Under the pieces are notes generated by a model. It did not search any database, was not told where the DNA came from, and saw only the letters and a list, made by a program, of their open reading frames with translations. A program made the translations under genes and the position numbers. A DNA stretch of 64,000 nt. Source: Phytophthora quininea. Taxonomy: Eukaryota > Oomycota > Peronosporomycetes > Peronosporales > Peronosporaceae. The stretch spans positions 265,344 to 329,343 of the forward strand of contig JAAVTG010000112.1 of assembly GCA_011947345.1 (NCBI GenBank), in the 5' to 3' direction. Of the stretch, positions 11,241 through 20,702 are shown piece by piece. Numbering within the stretch: position 1 is the first letter of the stretch; every line of letters starts with the position of its first letter.

Positions 11241-13469
11241 ATGCTGTCTCGATCGCGCCCGCTGAGCGCCCGCAAGGGCCTGCGCAACGACCTGGGTAGC
11301 AACAACTGCTTCCTGAACGTGGTCATCCAGAGTCTCTGGCACGTGCGCTCGTGCCGCGTGCTCATCTCCATGGGGGACCATGCGGCCCACCACCGCAACG
11401 CTCCCAACCCTTCAATCCCCTGTCTTTTATGCGAGTTGGAGCAGGTTTTCGTGCTGTATCAGTTCTCCGAGACGCCAGTACTAGACGTGGACCGAGTTCG
11501 GCTCGCTCTGGGCGACAAGTTCGCTCTTGGAGCCATGAACGACGCTACAGAAACACTGGAGACGATTCTGGACACTCTACATTACGATACCTTCAATAGA
11601 ATGCTGCAGTTACGTCGGGGACACCACACAGAGCTCAACAGAGCCAAGAAGATCGAAGATATGTCCGAGTCGCTTCGTCAAGACGCCTCCAGCATCATCT
11701 GCGAGCCCCAATGTGTGGCTCATCGCCTTTTCAGATGAATCTGATGGAGTTAAAAGTCTGCACGGCCTGTGAACACACTGCGGAGCCAGTAATGAACACA
11801 GACTTTTGTATCGAGTTTATGCTCAAGAGTTGCTAAACCATGCACGAGGAGGAGAGAAGGAAGGACTAAAGAAAAGGGTGACGTTGGAAGGAGTACTGCA
11901 AGCTGAAGCTCAGGCTCAGGATGTGGCGGGAACCTGTGACTCCTGTGAGCAAGGTGGACAGAGAGCTCTGAGTCGCTGGATCTTGACGCTTCCGATGGTG
12001 TTCTCGATCAGTATTATCTGGTCCAGTAGCCATGTCAACAAGACGGAGATTAAGGACTGGATGGAGTTGTTGTCCACGCAGAGTCAGGTGGACGGAGATG
12101 GCAAAGAGATGCAGCAAGCTCTAGATCTAGGACGCATCTTTCGACTGGACAATTCGTCGAAAACGTCGTCCCTGTTCAAGTTCAGAGGACTGGTGTGCTA
12201 CTATGGACGTCATTATGTAGGATTCTTTGCTAGTCGGGCATTGGAGGATGATGGAGTTGAGAGGGAGCGTTGGTTCCTCTTTGACGACACTCGGGTCAAG
12301 CGTGTAGGGACATGGAGCGACGTTCGATTGCGTATTGAGCGCGGCGGCTACCAGCCAACGCTACTATTTTACGAACGCAGTGGTATCGAGCACGAAAACC
12401 TCGAAGAGATTGCAACGGAAATCCACAAATGGTGGGAGGAGTCGGCTGATAAACCGGAGGAAAAGAACAAAGCTATTGTATCTGATAAGAAAGAGACTCC
12501 TCCGAAGGTGGGGAGAACGGTGTAGTGCTTGGGGCTCCTCATGAGGTTGACCTGGGAAGTGGCGTGGAGGACGAGCTCCTAGCAAAGATGGAGCGAAGCG
12601 TACGGATTTCCCAGCAACATCCGCTGCCGCCATTAGCACCGAAAACGGTACCTACAAGTCCTATTACACTGCCTCTACGAGCACCGACATCGTTACCAGC
12701 GCTCAACGAATCGCGCACGTATCACGATGAGGACTTGCACTTGCATTTAATGCATCAGTCTGCCCAGGATACACTCTCGCGGCTTAATGGGATCTTGTCC
12801 AAGGACAAACCTCCAGCGACTGTAGCAGTCGATGGACGGGAGATGCTCCGGATGGCGATGTCCATGTCGATGCAGCGCTCTGTTCGCATGCGCGATTACT
12901 CCGTGCACAAACCGTCGGAGAACGAGCTTGACGTTAACCCGGACGAGATTTTTGAAGATGACGACGACGATGAAAAGGTTGTAGAAGCGTTTGAAGCGAA
13001 AGAAACAGTGAGTCTAGATACTGCGAGCTCTCCACAATCCAACGAACTGGAGACGTCAACCTCTACACCTTTAGCTGTGGTCGACGTAAGTCTCAACGCT
13101 TCTGACGGAGGCATTGGCTTGGTACTGGAAGCGAAGGATGGCGCTGCGACGGATTCTTCAAAGAACGCGTTTATTGTATCAGGCTTTGAGGTTAATGGCG
13201 CAGGTGCCAAACTTCCAGCTGAAGCCAGCGGTGCTATCCAAAAGGAAGACGTACTTGTGAGCATTAACAGCCACACACTTGAGAATCACAAACTCGTGGA
13301 TGTCTTGGAAATGCTCTGGACCTCACCAAACCCAGTGCAGCTCCGATTCCATCGTCCGCAACAATGGGCATGCCCCGTTGTACGCTACTCAACAAACCAA
13401 CGGACCACGAATGTGCAGTCTGCGGCCACGCGGTCGATGCTCAGAGTTCGGCGTAGCTCTAATGGTTAA
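11241..13469 (+). CDS. USP53/54-type ubiquitin C-terminal hydrolase with C-terminal PDZ domain
   Basis: Three frames join into about 743 aa. The Cys box is GLRNDLGSNNCFLNVV (Cys at residue 23). Zinc-finger pairs CTAC and CDSC follow, then VFSISIIW, and the His box GLVCYYGRHYVGFF with WFLFDDTRVKRVG. Order and wording follow the USP53/54 class. After the catalytic domain (to about residue 410) comes a low-complexity acidic stretch (EDDDDDEKVV) and a PDZ-like domain (about 610-710: GGIGLVLEA ... EDVLVSINSHTLENHKLVDVLEML). Frames change near 11730, 11800 and 12510. Restoring one T in CTTTTC, one T in CTTTTG and one G in TGGGGA makes one frame of 744 codons. The enzyme is expected to cleave ubiquitin chains. 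The PDZ suggests membrane or scaffold targeting (inference). Confidence 0.8.
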
Positions 13470-13510
13470 CGATTGATTTACTTGACTTACGCTGGGATTT
13501 CAAGTCTCCT

Positions 13511-14388
13511 CTATGAGCAATAGATGGCGAATAACGCGTTCTCGATCTCCTGCTTCTCTTGGGATAATTTGCAGTCCCCGCCTCGGATAGCACGATCGAG
13601 GAAACCAGAAGAGCGAAACTTGTTCCCTGCCTCATGATCACCGTCAGCCCGCGCTAAAGACACGTGTGTCTCGATGATAGCAGTCTCCCGTCTCGATGCC
13701 AACGTGTTTCCTCTCCTTACAATAATTCTCATCGTCTCGTGGAATGTCATGCTTTCTAAGCTGCCAGAGCCTCCATGTTTTGACTCTGACAGCAACTGAC
13801 AGATGAACACGGTGCGATCGGATTCGACATATTTCTGAGCGACTGCATACGGCTTCAGAAATGTTTTCGCTTCATTGTAGGTGCCCACAGCGTCAACGTA
13901 GGAGGTTGACTCACAACAGCGAAGTGTCAGCGTATACTGGTTCAGGCGAAGATCATCTTTTAAGTGATTCGTACTTGAGTGTTCACGTGGTAAGGAACGT
14001 GAAATCCCCTCACTCCCAAGAATTGTTGCCAGACAGCCGTGGAAGCTGTCTGCATGCTAAACGGAACTAAGTTTTTGTCGAGAAAGTCAGCAAATTGGCT
14101 GCTTTTTGCATCTCAATGAACTTGACATGATCGTCCTGGACACGGGACGCCCTTCATCCCTGAGCCCGACTGGTTTTTGCCTGGGCCTGGGAGCCCATCG
14201 AAAAGCTCACCGTTTCCTTCGAAAGCATTGACGAAGTCCGCCAAATCTCTCCAATTATTGTCGAGATCGTTTCGTTGCTCGCTCAAGTTCCAGTCGTCCC
14301 ACTTGACGTCAACCATGTCGACTGTAGTCAGGTTGAGATGTTCCAGATTGTCGATGCTGCTCTCGCTTGAGCTGCCTCTGACACTCAT
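13511..14388 (-). pseudogene. M96-like gene with internal deletion
   Basis: The ATG at 14388 begins an acidic N-terminal exon (MSVRGSSSESSID ... ELFDGLPGPG). The coiled-coil/basic segment that follows in relatives is missing. The frame instead runs within a few codons into sequence matching the second exon of the copy at 17609-19029 (DKNLVPFSMQTASTAVWQQF against DKNLVPFDFKQTKNAVWKF). The C-terminal exon (13888-13511) is well preserved, with KYVESDRTVF, ETMRIIVRRG and the closing QEIENALF. Stops and frame changes lie between 13890 and 14110. It is a deletion derivative of a gene resembling the M96 family. Expression seems unlikely. Confidence 0.6.
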
Positions 14389-14629
14389 GACGAGAATGGA
14401 AACGAAACATGCAGATATGTTTTGCTGAACGGTGCCACGGATAAGCCAACAAGGAATTGCAATTTGTGAGACCTGTAACAACTGGTCCAAACGGACAAAT
14501 TCACATAATGAGTGGTCTCTTTCACGTGATTGCTGCTGCCCAAAGTCCCATTGAGTGTTGTAATCTTTCCCTGCAGCAGAGAAACAAATCGACTAGGCAT
14601 CTCATAGTTTGGAACAGAGCACATTTCGG

Positions 14630-15211
14630 TTAATCAAAGAGATTTTTGGCTGGATCGCAGTAGCGCTGGCCGTATGGATGGAAGTCGCCATCCTTATGAT
14701 GCAGGAAACACGAAATTGGAGAATACATACAGATATAATTTGTGTTTGACGGAGCATTCCACGCAGAATTGATGCGATGACAATCTAGCAACTCGCCATT
14801 CTGTATGTCGGGGATTACGTGCTGGGCTTGGACCATAATGCGGCAGTAATCATGCGTTGTTTTCATCAAGGTTGTTGGTGAGATGGCACTAGCATTGGCG
14901 AAGCTTTCATTTCGCTGTTCTACACGGTTGGTTTTGTTCGATGGATATGAGTTGGAGTCTGTAAAGCAGTCAGTGTGGAATCGCCTTACAGCAGTAATGC
15001 CGGACGGACACGTGCAGAAGCAGCATGGTAATTTGTCAACCTCCTGCTTGATATTATAATTTGTGGCGTGACACTGTGTATTATGCCCCACTCGATCTGC
15101 GGCGATGTTCAAGAAGTAGTAACCACCCTGAGACGCTCGAGACTTTCCGTATCGCTGCGCAATTCCTGAATTCCCTTGCAAGCGTATACTAAGCATCATC
15201 TCTTCGAGCAT
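14630..15211 (-). CDS. Hypothetical cysteine-containing protein
   Basis: A 193-aa ORF starts at ATG 15211, divergent from the M96-like gene at 15254 with only 42 bp between the start codons. It has nine cysteines, including a CCFCTC cluster, several Asn-X-Ser/Thr sites and no clear membrane segment or signal peptide. I do not recognise the family. The Cys and sequon content would suit an extracellular fragment, so a missing upstream exon with a signal peptide is possible. It could also be a chance ORF within duplicated DNA. Confidence 0.35.
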   Translation of the reverse strand: MLEEMMLSIRLQGNSGIAQRYGKSRASQGGYYFLNIAADRVGHNTQCHATNYNIKQEVDKLPCCFCTCPSGITAVRRFHTDCFTDSNSYPSNKTNRVEQRNESFANASAISPTTLMKTTHDYCRIMVQAQHVIPDIQNGELLDCHRINSAWNAPSNTNYICMYSPISCFLHHKDGDFHPYGQRYCDPAKNLFD

Positions 15212-15253
15212 AGTTCATTCAGTTTTCATCTAGAGGAACCAAGCTAAGATCTC

Positions 15254-16669
15254 ATGGACCAGTTGACCATACCGTCTAGGGGCGCACAAGTAGCTAAAAT
15301 GATTGGAGAAGATGCCTCGTGGATTGACGAATCGCCACGAGACCTCCGTCTGGACTTCTCGGTAATTCTCGACGATCACGAACTTGATGGGCTACTAAAT
15401 GGAGAGTGGACGAACCTGTCGGACGACTTGGTCGCGAAGACACCAGTACCCAGCAGTAAACTACAGCTTCCAGCGAAGAGACTCAAGCAACCTCCATCTC
15501 GTTCAAGCAAGAAGCGCATAACCTGCAAAGAAAAGATTGAACTCGCACGTCAAGAGGTCGACGAGCTCTCTGAAATTCTCTCCGAGTTGATTCAAGCCTC
15601 CAAGTACGCTGGCCAAGGTCCAAGACTCGCTAATGGAACGTCCTGCTGGGAGCGTGTTGCCGTATCTCAACTTCGCTTGCGTCGTCAAACTGAGGAGAAA
15701 AATGCCAAGCTTCGAGATCTTGTGGGTAGCTACCGACGTATGAACAAGAACATCAAGCGCGTGCTGAGGCGCCGCATCGACGAGGAAGTGAGTAGGCTTA
15801 TTATTTCTTTCACCTCCGTTGCTTTACTTTGCTAACTATTACGCGTGTTTTACGTGCACTTAGCTCTGTTGGAGCCCGCCGGTGAACATCAGTGATGCCA
15901 ATCGTATTGACAATGAAATGATTTTTCAACAACTCATGGGAGGAATGCACCAATTACATATTGATGCCAAGACGAAGTACCCCAGCCAAGCCCAACCGAC
16001 GATGCTTGAAAGCCCTATCCGAAGATGCCAAGAGTACCCTGAAGCGATCGGCGGTGTGTTTGCGGAGTTTGTTTACCTACGACAAGTGCCTTTCACTGTC
16101 CAGCAAACCGTCAATGCTGTATGGAAATACTTACTAAGCGACCTCTACTCGATGAGCAATATCTCCATGCAAAGGTAAACTCGCTCACTATCACTCACCA
16201 AAACTTGCTCATCCTTGGTATTGCTAACAGGAGCTTCAGCAGACGAAGGACACGATGACGAAATACGTCAACTTCCTGTGTATAAACAGTGAATTGACGT
16301 CCTCGATTCGTGAATGCAGTGCTGTGCGGAAGTACGCCGAGGAGGACTCACATCATGCTGGTCATTCAAACACTTGCGGCCCCGGTTGCGAAGCACCCGG
16401 GACTTGTCAAGACACCGCAAGTCCAAGAGATCATGACGATCGTTGTGAGGAGAGGGAGTGAAATGGCATCAGGCCAGGAAACAGCCATCATCGATATGCG
16501 AGTGTCCACGTCAAGGAATGTGGATACGAACGATGACGCTCCAGTCAAGCTATACAGGCAAACGTATCGTGCTGCTCTCAACATTTGGGAGCAGAAGTTG
16601 GCGCATGACAGTCAAGAGATTGAAAACCTGTTGTTTGATGAAGCTGCAGTGACGAACTGTGGGATGTAG
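15254..16669 (+). CDS. M96 mating-specific-like protein
   Basis: Three exons: 15254-15787, 15864-16174 and 16231-16669, with GT-AG introns of 76 and 56 bp. Exon 1 gives an acidic head, a basic patch (SSKKRITCKEKIEL) leading into leucine heptads, then SCWERVAVSQLRLRRQTEEKNAKLRDL, which resembles the family signature of W-x-R/K-x-A-x-x-Q and a helix. Exons 2-3 give the START-like half, ending HDSQEIENLLFDEAAV. Exon 1 is 178 codons in phase 0. Adding one A to CAAAG at 16171-16174 makes exon 2 phase 0 as well and joins it in frame to ELQQTKDTMTKYVN. One more frame change occurs near 16338, after KYAEED. Members are named for a P. infestans mating-induced gene; molecular function is unknown. Confidence 0.6.
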
Positions 16670-16809
16670 TGTCCACAAGGCACTTGGGTGGTCTGCGGGT
16701 GAACGAAGACTGTCAACATCAATGCCATTACACCGTTACCCGCTGTGGATCCTGTTCATAACTCGCTTGGGCTATCGTTCGCCTCCAAGCCAATTGCTAT
16801 ATCCCTCAC

Positions 16810-17346
16810 CTGTTCGTCTAACTGGCGACAAAGCAAACGCTTGAAGCTCCTGCCCTTTTGCCTCTGCAGCTCTATGAGCCTCCGAAGTCTGGCGTTGTCG
16901 CTTCTCGCTTGCTTCAGTAGAAAAAGTTGACGAGCGGCGATGTATTTCCAGGGATGCTGTGGATTGTTTGCGGTTTGGACCTTGTGCGATGACATCGACT
17001 TAAAAGTGTCGAGTTCACGTGTCAACGTCTCAACCACTTTGCGAAGGTCTTCAATCTGCATTTTGCAGGATACTCGCTTCTTGCGGGCTTGAGGTCGAAT
17101 TGGTGAAGGAGGGTGACTTTTGAGTTGGCCGGGGAGCTCGACGATAAGTTCCTTGCTTGTATCGAGATCCCCAACGATGTCTGCTATGTCTTCCCAGCCA
17201 AACTCAAAGGCGTTTTCCCGGTCTGGCGATTGGAGAATATCCTTGTCCTTGGCCAAGTCGGTGTCGATCGTCTCAAATGAGGCCAAGTCGAGGTAGGTTG
17301 ACCCGAGGGTGTTGCTTTCGTTGATGTCGAGTTTTGCTGCACTCAT
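16810..17346 (-). pseudogene. M96-like gene, first exon only
   Basis: The ATG at 17346 opens 179 codons of uninterrupted exon 1: acidic head, basic patch (ARKKRVSCKMQIEDL), heptads, then PWKYIAARQLFLLKQARSDNARL and KRLLCRQLDEQ. A good donor (CAG/GTGAGG) sits at 16809 in phase 0, exactly where its paralogues splice. Instead of exons 2 and 3, only about 140 bp follow before the 3' end of the opposing paralogue (stop at 16669). The START-like half has been lost at this tail-to-tail junction, so the gene is truncated although exon 1 is intact. Read-through past the donor would end at 16756. Confidence 0.6.
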
Positions 17347-17608
17347 GGCGATCGAAAAACAAAATGAAAACTGCAGGAGTCCAGCATAGCGGTGGTGCCG
17401 ACAGCGAAAACTTCTCGCCAGGGGTTGATTACCACGCAAAAGCTTGTCTTCTGGGAAGATGTGTACATGCAGGTAACGTAATGTGGTGTCCTCCAGTCGC
17501 ATTTGCGAATCGTCCATATCGGATTACCACACAAAGTCGGGTTTTAGGGTTGCATTGCATATCAATGAACACAATTACTCGGACTGACTTCGTTCCAGCT
17601 ACCTACGA

Positions 17609-19029
17609 TCAATTCGACCCGTTCGCAAAGTCAAACAGGAAGTTCTCAATCTGCTGTCTGCTGAACGATACTTTGGTCGCCCAACCGTCAACTGCCGTGG
17701 CTACAAGAGACGACCACCGACCCTGCACAGCACTCTCACTTGCATCAACGTATTTCGCCGTCGAAACCAGATTTTCGATCACGGCCGTCTCCTGTCCGGA
17801 CGCAAGCGGTTCACCGGCCTTCACAATAAATATCATGGTCTCACGGAATTTCATCCCGGCCGCCCTTGACTCTCCTGTCATTGGCTCTACAATTATGCGA
17901 CTGATGAACACAGTTCGGTCCTCTTCGTCGTATCTCTGGGTTAATCGCTGCTCCGTGACGTGCGAAGCCAATCCCTTTCCAGCGCACGTGAACGTAATGC
18001 AGCATCGACTCGTATTTCCCGCGCCATTAAACTCCTGAATCTCAATGAACACATTAGAGATAAAGCTTTAAACACCAATGACACTTTGGGAAATATTTAC
18101 CTCAGAGCAAATATGTCGTCGTCCGTCTTGAATTCTGCGGCCTTGCAGAAACTTCCACACCGCATTCTTCGTTTGTTTGAAGTCAAACGGAACGAGGTTC
18201 TTGTCCAGAATCTCGACGAATGTATCGCCGTCCGCTGCATCTCGATAAACGAGTCGCTTTCGACCAGGACAAGGAACTTCTGCCATTCCTTTGCTCGCAT
18301 AAACCTTGTCAAGATTTGCGTAGATCTCGTCGATACCGAGCGACAATTCATCGAAAACCTTTGGTCACTGCGCTTCTGCAGCTTGACGTCGCGAGGGTTA
18401 TCCATCATCTACAGAGATTACAAGCACACAAATTAATCCCTGGATGTATTGTTCAGCCCATTGTGAACTTACCTCGTTGTCGATTCGGCGACGGAACATT
18501 CTCCTGGTATTGCGACTTGAGCGTCTTTCGATCGCGACCAGAGCTTTCAGTGCCGCATTCTCCTTCTCCGCCTCGGATAGAAGCAGCAACTGCCGGACAG
18601 CAACTCGTTTCCAGAGCGTTTGGGACTGTGCTCGAAAGTTTGGCGATGCTTCCCACGCCCTCAAACTTTCGAGTCCTCGTGACAACTCCGACACCGTTTG
18701 ACGCAGTTCGTCGATCTGTTCCTTGCGCGACGTTCGCTGCTTCGGCCTTCGCTCCACAGTAGGCGCCTCGGCCTCAACTGGAGCGGGGACTTGAGGTGAT
18801 AAGCTTGTGATCATTTCCCCATTGTGACGTCCTGGTCAAAGTCCAAGCAGTTGTCGAGGACATCGATGGGCTCCACGTCGTCTGGGATCTCCAACGAGTG
18901 ACCGCGTTTGAAGGGCAGTGCCTTGTCTTCAGTGTTGTCCATGAACGCAAGCGCAGCGTCGACGAAGCTCAGCTCCTCCATCAGAATTGCACCTGTCCGA
19001 ATCCGAGACAATACTGCACTGCATGCCAT
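17609..19029 (-). CDS. M96 mating-specific-like protein, probably intact
   Basis: Three exons, 18473-19029, 18101-18408 and 17609-18040, with introns of 64 bp (GTAAGT...GTAG) and 60 bp (GTAAAT...GAG). Restoring one G in ATGGGGAAA (exon 1, about 18825) and one A in CAAAGG (exon 2, about 18360) makes the exons 186, 103 and 144 codons, all phase 0, for 432 aa. Order of parts: acidic head (DNCLDFDQD), basic patch (KQRTSRKEQIDEL), heptads, LWKRVAVRQLLLLSEAEKENAAL, a coupling helix, then the START-like half with DKNLVPFDF, RYDEEDRTVF, ETMIFIVKAG and QQIENFLFDF. This is the best-preserved copy of the local cluster. Confidence 0.65.
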
Positions 19030-19120
19030 GTGGATTTTGAACGTGATTACCTCTTAGAAAAAATCGGAGCCATCCGTAAACAAGTTTTGTACGTCTTACC
19101 CATTTATTTACCCATTTCCA

Positions 19121-19582
19121 ATGGGGCTGCTGTATCTGCTGACGGCGATGGCGTCTTGGCTCGCGTGGACGCTGGCGTCGCTGGCGCTGGAACTCGCCCC
19201 GTTGGCTGCGCTGCTATGCGTCGTCATTGCCATCCTGCTGGTGTCCGCCATGACGGCGCAGGCGCTGGAGCACGGCGTGCTGCTGTCGCTGCACCGCTCC
19301 AAGTGGCATAAGGCCAGCAGCTACGGAGACCTGCGACGAGACTTCTATCGCGGCTACTGGCTGCTGACACTGCTGTACGTGGTAAGCTCCTGGCTCTGGC
19401 TCTACTTCACCGAGCGGACCAACGTGCTCTACGGCGCAGTCTTCTGCGCGTTGTGGTGGGGGCTGCAGCTGGCCATGGTGCTCGCACTCACCCCTTCGAA
19501 CAAGTGCTCCACAAGGTCAAGACTACTGTCATCAATTGAAGAACATGACGCACACAATAGAACACGGATTGCAGCCCAGTAA
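19121..19582 (+). CDS. Small multipass membrane protein of unknown function
   Basis: The 153-aa product starts at ATG 19121, 91 bp from the divergent M96-like gene. Hydropathy by eye gives about four membrane segments (residues roughly 4-25, 27-52, 83-98, 104-123), with a basic cytosolic-looking loop (HRSKWHKASSYGDLRRDFYRG) between the second and third, and a hydrophilic tail. No family motif recognised. It ends 24 bp before the convergent gene at 19607. Confidence 0.55.
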   Translation: MGLLYLLTAMASWLAWTLASLALELAPLAALLCVVIAILLVSAMTAQALEHGVLLSLHRSKWHKASSYGDLRRDFYRGYWLLTLLYVVSSWLWLYFTERTNVLYGAVFCALWWGLQLAMVLALTPSNKCSTRSRLLSSIEEHDAHNRTRIAAQ

Positions 19583-19606
19583 ACGCCAAAGATACTACAG
19601 CAGCCG

Positions 19607-20107
19607 TCAAACATCAAGCTGGCGACCGTATTGTCCATTATTTTGCTCCGATGACGTCTCCGATGACGTCTCTGGCTGTATCACCAATGCAGACGCCTCG
19701 GAAGATTTCTGCTCTTGCTGCTCTGTGTTTTGTGTCGTTGCTACGGCCAGCGCAGCCTGTTGCTGCTCCGTCTTGAGTGTCTGCTTGGCTTGCTCTGCAG
19801 CCTCTTGGATCTGCAGCTTTTGGAACTGCTCGAACGAGAGCTGGTCCTTCAAAATCTGCTGCGCCGTGGCCGGCTGCAGCGTCGAGATGGCTGACGCCGG
19901 GAAGCCTGCGTCGCTGAGCTGCTGCCGCATGCTGCGCGTGATCATAAAGGCCACGGACGCCACCGCGGGGCCGTTGCCCGTGCTGCCCTGGCCGTACCAG
20001 ACGCGCTCCGCCCACTTGGAGCCGTCGTAGTGCCACTTGTTCACGTAGTAGCGCCCCAGCAGGTGCCAGCGCTGCGCCTTGGCCTGGAGTCGCCGCAGCG
20101 CCGTCAT
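19607..20107 (-). CDS. Small Gln-rich protein with UBA-like segment
   Basis: About 166 aa from ATG 20107 (the frame is open a little further upstream). The N-terminus is rich in Trp/Tyr (RWHLLGRYYVNKWHYDG), followed by SMRQQLSDAGFPASAISTLQPATAQQIL, which has the spacing of a short UBA-like or three-helix segment. A Gln/Glu-rich coiled coil (residues about 95-140) and a Ser/Thr/Glu tail follow. The basic, aromatic start might be a mitochondrial presequence. I do not recognise the family. Confidence 0.5.
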   Translation of the reverse strand: MTALRRLQAKAQRWHLLGRYYVNKWHYDGSKWAERVWYGQGSTGNGPAVASVAFMITRSMRQQLSDAGFPASAISTLQPATAQQILKDQLSFEQFQKLQIQEAAEQAKQTLKTEQQQAALAVATTQNTEQQEQKSSEASALVIQPETSSETSSEQNNGQYGRQLDV

Positions 20108-20702
20108 GTCCACAAGATTGATACGCGATTCCAGTTGGCGAGGGTGGATCGTCCGCCACGGATGTGAAGGAAACTATTGTTAACATCCCTCTGAACAAGA
20201 ATGTGGACTCGACGCGAAAGCAACTTGTAGAGATTGGACTGACGACTACACAATCGATGCGCTTCAAAAATCAGAGAGGCACTTTCGCAAGCAAAGCGCT
20301 TGTGATGCCCGGCTACAGTAGAGGTCGAGGGCTCTCCTACGCCATGTCTTGAAGGAGTTGCTGCTGCTGTCCAGACACATTTGCATCACGCAGTAACGAA
20401 TGGCTATGCAGTTTCTCGCTCCGCTTGGTACGTGCTTGCGAGAGCGTCACTCGGTGCCGAAATCGCTTGGCAAATTGCCCATTTGGCCTCAATTGCCGTC
20501 CTTTCTCTGGCCTGACCTAGTCGCTAATGCCAGTTCGCTGCGCTCTGATTGGCAGATACCCCTTGGCGCAGCCGCCTAGAGCCAGTACGCCGGCACGGAA
20601 AGACACTCGAAAAGTTGCCTTTCCAGGGGAGAGCGAGGCTCACTCTGGAATCGGGTCTCTCCATACAAAACCCTCACAGTCCGTGCACTGTACCAAACAG
20701 GT
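20108..20702. other. Intergenic region between divergent genes
   Basis: About 600 bp separate the starts of the small Gln-rich protein and the HECT gene. Short frames (for example 20164-20352) have no recognisable product. Presumably it contains both promoters; no motif is clear enough to name. Confidence 0.4.

Noticed and set aside
11720..11830. Short introns as the explanation for the USP frame changes
   Set aside because: The breaks fall inside conserved motifs with no room for an intron; one T in each of two T runs repairs both.
12896..13276. 126-codon antisense ORF within the USP gene
   Set aside because: Ser-rich mirror of the acidic linker and PDZ region; the sense frame explains the sequence.
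19638..20267. 209-codon minus-strand ORF
   Set aside because: It is a shadow of the Gln-rich gene in another frame: Arg/Ala/Gly-biased composition without motifs, in GC-rich DNA.
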